From NCBI GenBank assembly GCA_003162235.1, contig PMMN01000060.1, positions 20,939 to 28,071 on the forward strand: DNA of 7,133 nt, read 5' to 3'. The notes under the pieces are model-generated. The model was not told the DNA's origin, ran no database searches, and worked only from the letters and a program-made list of their open reading frames with translations. The translations under genes and the position numbers were made by a program. Origin of the DNA: Actinomycetota bacterium (GTDB lineage Bacteria > Actinomycetota > Thermoleophilia > Gaiellales > Gaiellaceae). The number at the start of each line of letters is the position of its first letter. Position 1 is the stretch's first letter. Below, one piece after another: positions 5,083 to 7,133 of the stretch.

Positions 5083-6152
5083 CACGCCTCGGGAATTGCA
5101 AGGACTCCGGGCAGCTCCTTGCCCTCGAGCAGCTCGAGCGAAGCCCCGCCGCCGGTCGAGACCCAGGAGATCCTGTTCTTGTAGCCGAGCTCTTCGAGCG
5201 CCCGCACCGAGTCGCCGCCGCCGACCACCGAGTAGGCGTCGGCCTTGGCGACCGCCTCGGCGACTGCGCGCGTGCCCTCGGCGAACTTCGGGAACTCGAA
5301 CACGCCCATCGGGCCGTTCCAGAAGATCGTCTTCGCCCTGGCGATGATCGAGCAGAAGCGCTCGCGGGTGCGCGGGCCGATGTCGTAGCGCTCCCAGCCT
5401 TCGGGAACGTCGAAGTAGTCGACGATCTGCGTCTCGGCGTCCGCCGCAAAGCGGTCGCCGATCACCGTGTCGTCGGGCAGCTCGACGGGGCGACCGACGG
5501 GATTGTCGGCATGTACCTGCTCGGCCATCTTGCCGCCGATCAGGAGCTCGTCGGCTCGCTCGCCCAGCTTGCGCAGAACGCCGATCTTGTCCTCGACCTT
5601 GAGGCCGCCGACGATCACCACGAACGGCCGCTCGACCTCGCCGAGCAGCTTGCCGAGCTCGTTCAGCTCGCTTTCGAGTAGAAGCCCGGCGTAGGCGGGA
5701 AGCAGGTGGGCGACCGCCTCGGTGGAGGAGTGCGCCCGGTGGGCCGAGCCAAAAGCGTCGTTGACGTAGAGATCGGCCAGGGACGCAAGCTGGGCGGCGT
5801 ACTGCACGTCGTTCTTCGTCTCGCCCGCTACGTAGCGAGTGTTCTCGAGCACGCAGACGTGCGCACTCGGGTCGTCGAAGGCGACCTCGCGCCCGAGCAG
5901 CTCGGCGAGCCGGGCTGCCACGGGCCTGAGCGAGAACTTCGGATCTGCGACGCCTTTCGGGCGCCCCAGGTGCGAGCAACAGATGATGTGCGAGGCGCCC
6001 TTCTCGAGCAGGAGCTGGATCGTCGGCAGCGCCGCGCGAATGCGCGTGTCGTCGGCGACCTTCCCGTCCTCGAGCGGGACGTTGAAGTCGACGCGAACGA
6101 GGACGCGTTTGCCGAAGACGTCCGCGTCGCGTACGGAACGTGGTTTATGCAC
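5082..6152 (-). CDS. pgk: Phosphoglycerate kinase, compact form
   Basis: A 356-residue cytosolic kinase that transfers phosphate from 1,3-bisphosphoglycerate to ADP. N-domain substrate-binding motifs are intact: RVDFNVPLEDG (20-30), DDTRIRAALPT with catalytic Arg39 (34-44), SHLGRPKG (60-67), LENTRY (102-107) and VNDAFGSAHRAHSST (130-144). C-domain nucleotide-site motifs are GGLKVEDKI (182-190), WNGPMGVFEF (278-287), GGGDS (311-315) and STGGGASLELLEGKELPG (332-349). Bacterial PGK is normally about 390-400 residues. The shortfall is explained by two internal contractions, near residues 90-98 and 208-232, with the reading frame open throughout. The start is GTG (6152-6150), supported by GGGGAGGT eight nt upstream. 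The gene follows gap by 18 nt and precedes tpiA by 10 nt. The intact catalytic residues argue for an active enzyme and against a pseudogene. Confidence 0.97.
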   Translation of the reverse strand: MHKPRSVRDADVFGKRVLVRVDFNVPLEDGKVADDTRIRAALPTIQLLLEKGASHIICCSHLGRPKGVADPKFSLRPVAARLAELLGREVAFDDPSAHVCVLENTRYVAGETKNDVQYAAQLASLADLYVNDAFGSAHRAHSSTEAVAHLLPAYAGLLLESELNELGKLLGEVERPFVVIVGGLKVEDKIGVLRKLGERADELLIGGKMAEQVHADNPVGRPVELPDDTVIGDRFAADAETQIVDYFDVPEGWERYDIGPRTRERFCSIIARAKTIFWNGPMGVFEFPKFAEGTRAVAEAVAKADAYSVVGGGDSVRALEELGYKNRISWVSTGGGASLELLEGKELPGVLAIPEA

Positions 6153-6160
6153 GGTTTTCG

Positions 6161-6168
6161 ACCTCCCC
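6161..6168 (-). promoter_or_regulatory. Strong Shine-Dalgarno supporting the GTG start of pgk
   Basis: GGGGAGGT on the minus strand lies 8 nt before the GTG at 6152, in the 18-nt gap after gap. It is the strongest ribosome binding site in the window and fixes the pgk start despite the non-ATG codon. Confidence 0.8.
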
Positions 6169-6170
6169 GA

Positions 6171-7133
<963 letters not shown>

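Noticed and set aside
4526..5347. 273-codon open frame on the plus strand opposite tpiA and pgk
   Set aside because: It spans the antisense of two well-identified genes and ends in Arg/Pro/Ser-rich nonsense; a GC-rich shadow frame.
5072..5449. Longer in-frame start for tpiA inside pgk, which would look like a fusion
   Set aside because: The added ~126 residues are out-of-frame pgk sequence (Arg/Ser-rich). The ATG at 5071 has a good Shine-Dalgarno and gives the standard TIM N-terminus.
5065..5979. 304-codon minus-strand frame within pgk
   Set aside because: Arg/Ala/Gly-rich low-complexity translation in the wrong frame of pgk, with no motif.
5082..6152. pgk as a pseudogene because of its short length
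   Set aside because: The frame is open from a strongly supported GTG to the stop, and every catalytic and nucleotide-binding motif is present. The loss is confined to two variable surface segments.

Overview
This window is a compact, high-GC (judged by eye, not counted) bacterial chromosomal segment in which nearly every base codes. It carries nine genes: seven complete, and two cut by the window edges (gap on the right, argS on the left). I see no insertion sequence, phage gene, CRISPR array, tRNA or rRNA. Gene content, short intergenic gaps and a phosphoglycerate mutase of the cofactor-independent type suggest a high-GC Gram-positive lineage, perhaps a deep-branching actinobacterium of the Thermoleophilia/Rubrobacteria kind. 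That assignment is an inference from gene order and protein style and cannot be proved here.

Right block (minus strand, 7133 down to 2223): gap (5' end missing), pgk, tpiA, gpmI, then an ECF-type sigma factor. Spacings are 18 nt, 10 nt, a 4-nt ATGA overlap and 18 nt, so this reads as one operon. Its enzymes carry out consecutive lower-glycolysis/gluconeogenesis steps: triose phosphate interconversion, oxidation to 1,3-bisphosphoglycerate, ATP-forming phosphoryl transfer, and 3-phosphoglycerate to 2-phosphoglycerate. The sigma factor at the tail has no anti-sigma gene beside it.

Middle block (plus strand, 1168 to 2207): a small DUF3467-type protein followed after 14 nt by a calcineurin-like metallophosphoesterase. 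The pair converges on the sigma factor, with stop codons only 15 bp apart, and diverges from the left block across a gap of just 23 bp.

Left block (minus strand, 1144 down to 1): a two-TM K+ channel-like protein with a cytosolic RCK (TrkA-N/TrkA-C) module, overlapping by ATGA the start of argS, of which only the first 38 codons are present.

The most notable points are a channel pore lacking the canonical TVGYGD filter, a phosphoglycerate kinase about 38 residues shorter than typical through two internal contractions (with a similarly trimmed triosephosphate isomerase next to it), and the orphan ECF sigma factor at the end of a glycolytic operon. I found no convincing undescribed multi-gene system. 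Most of the window is housekeeping metabolism.
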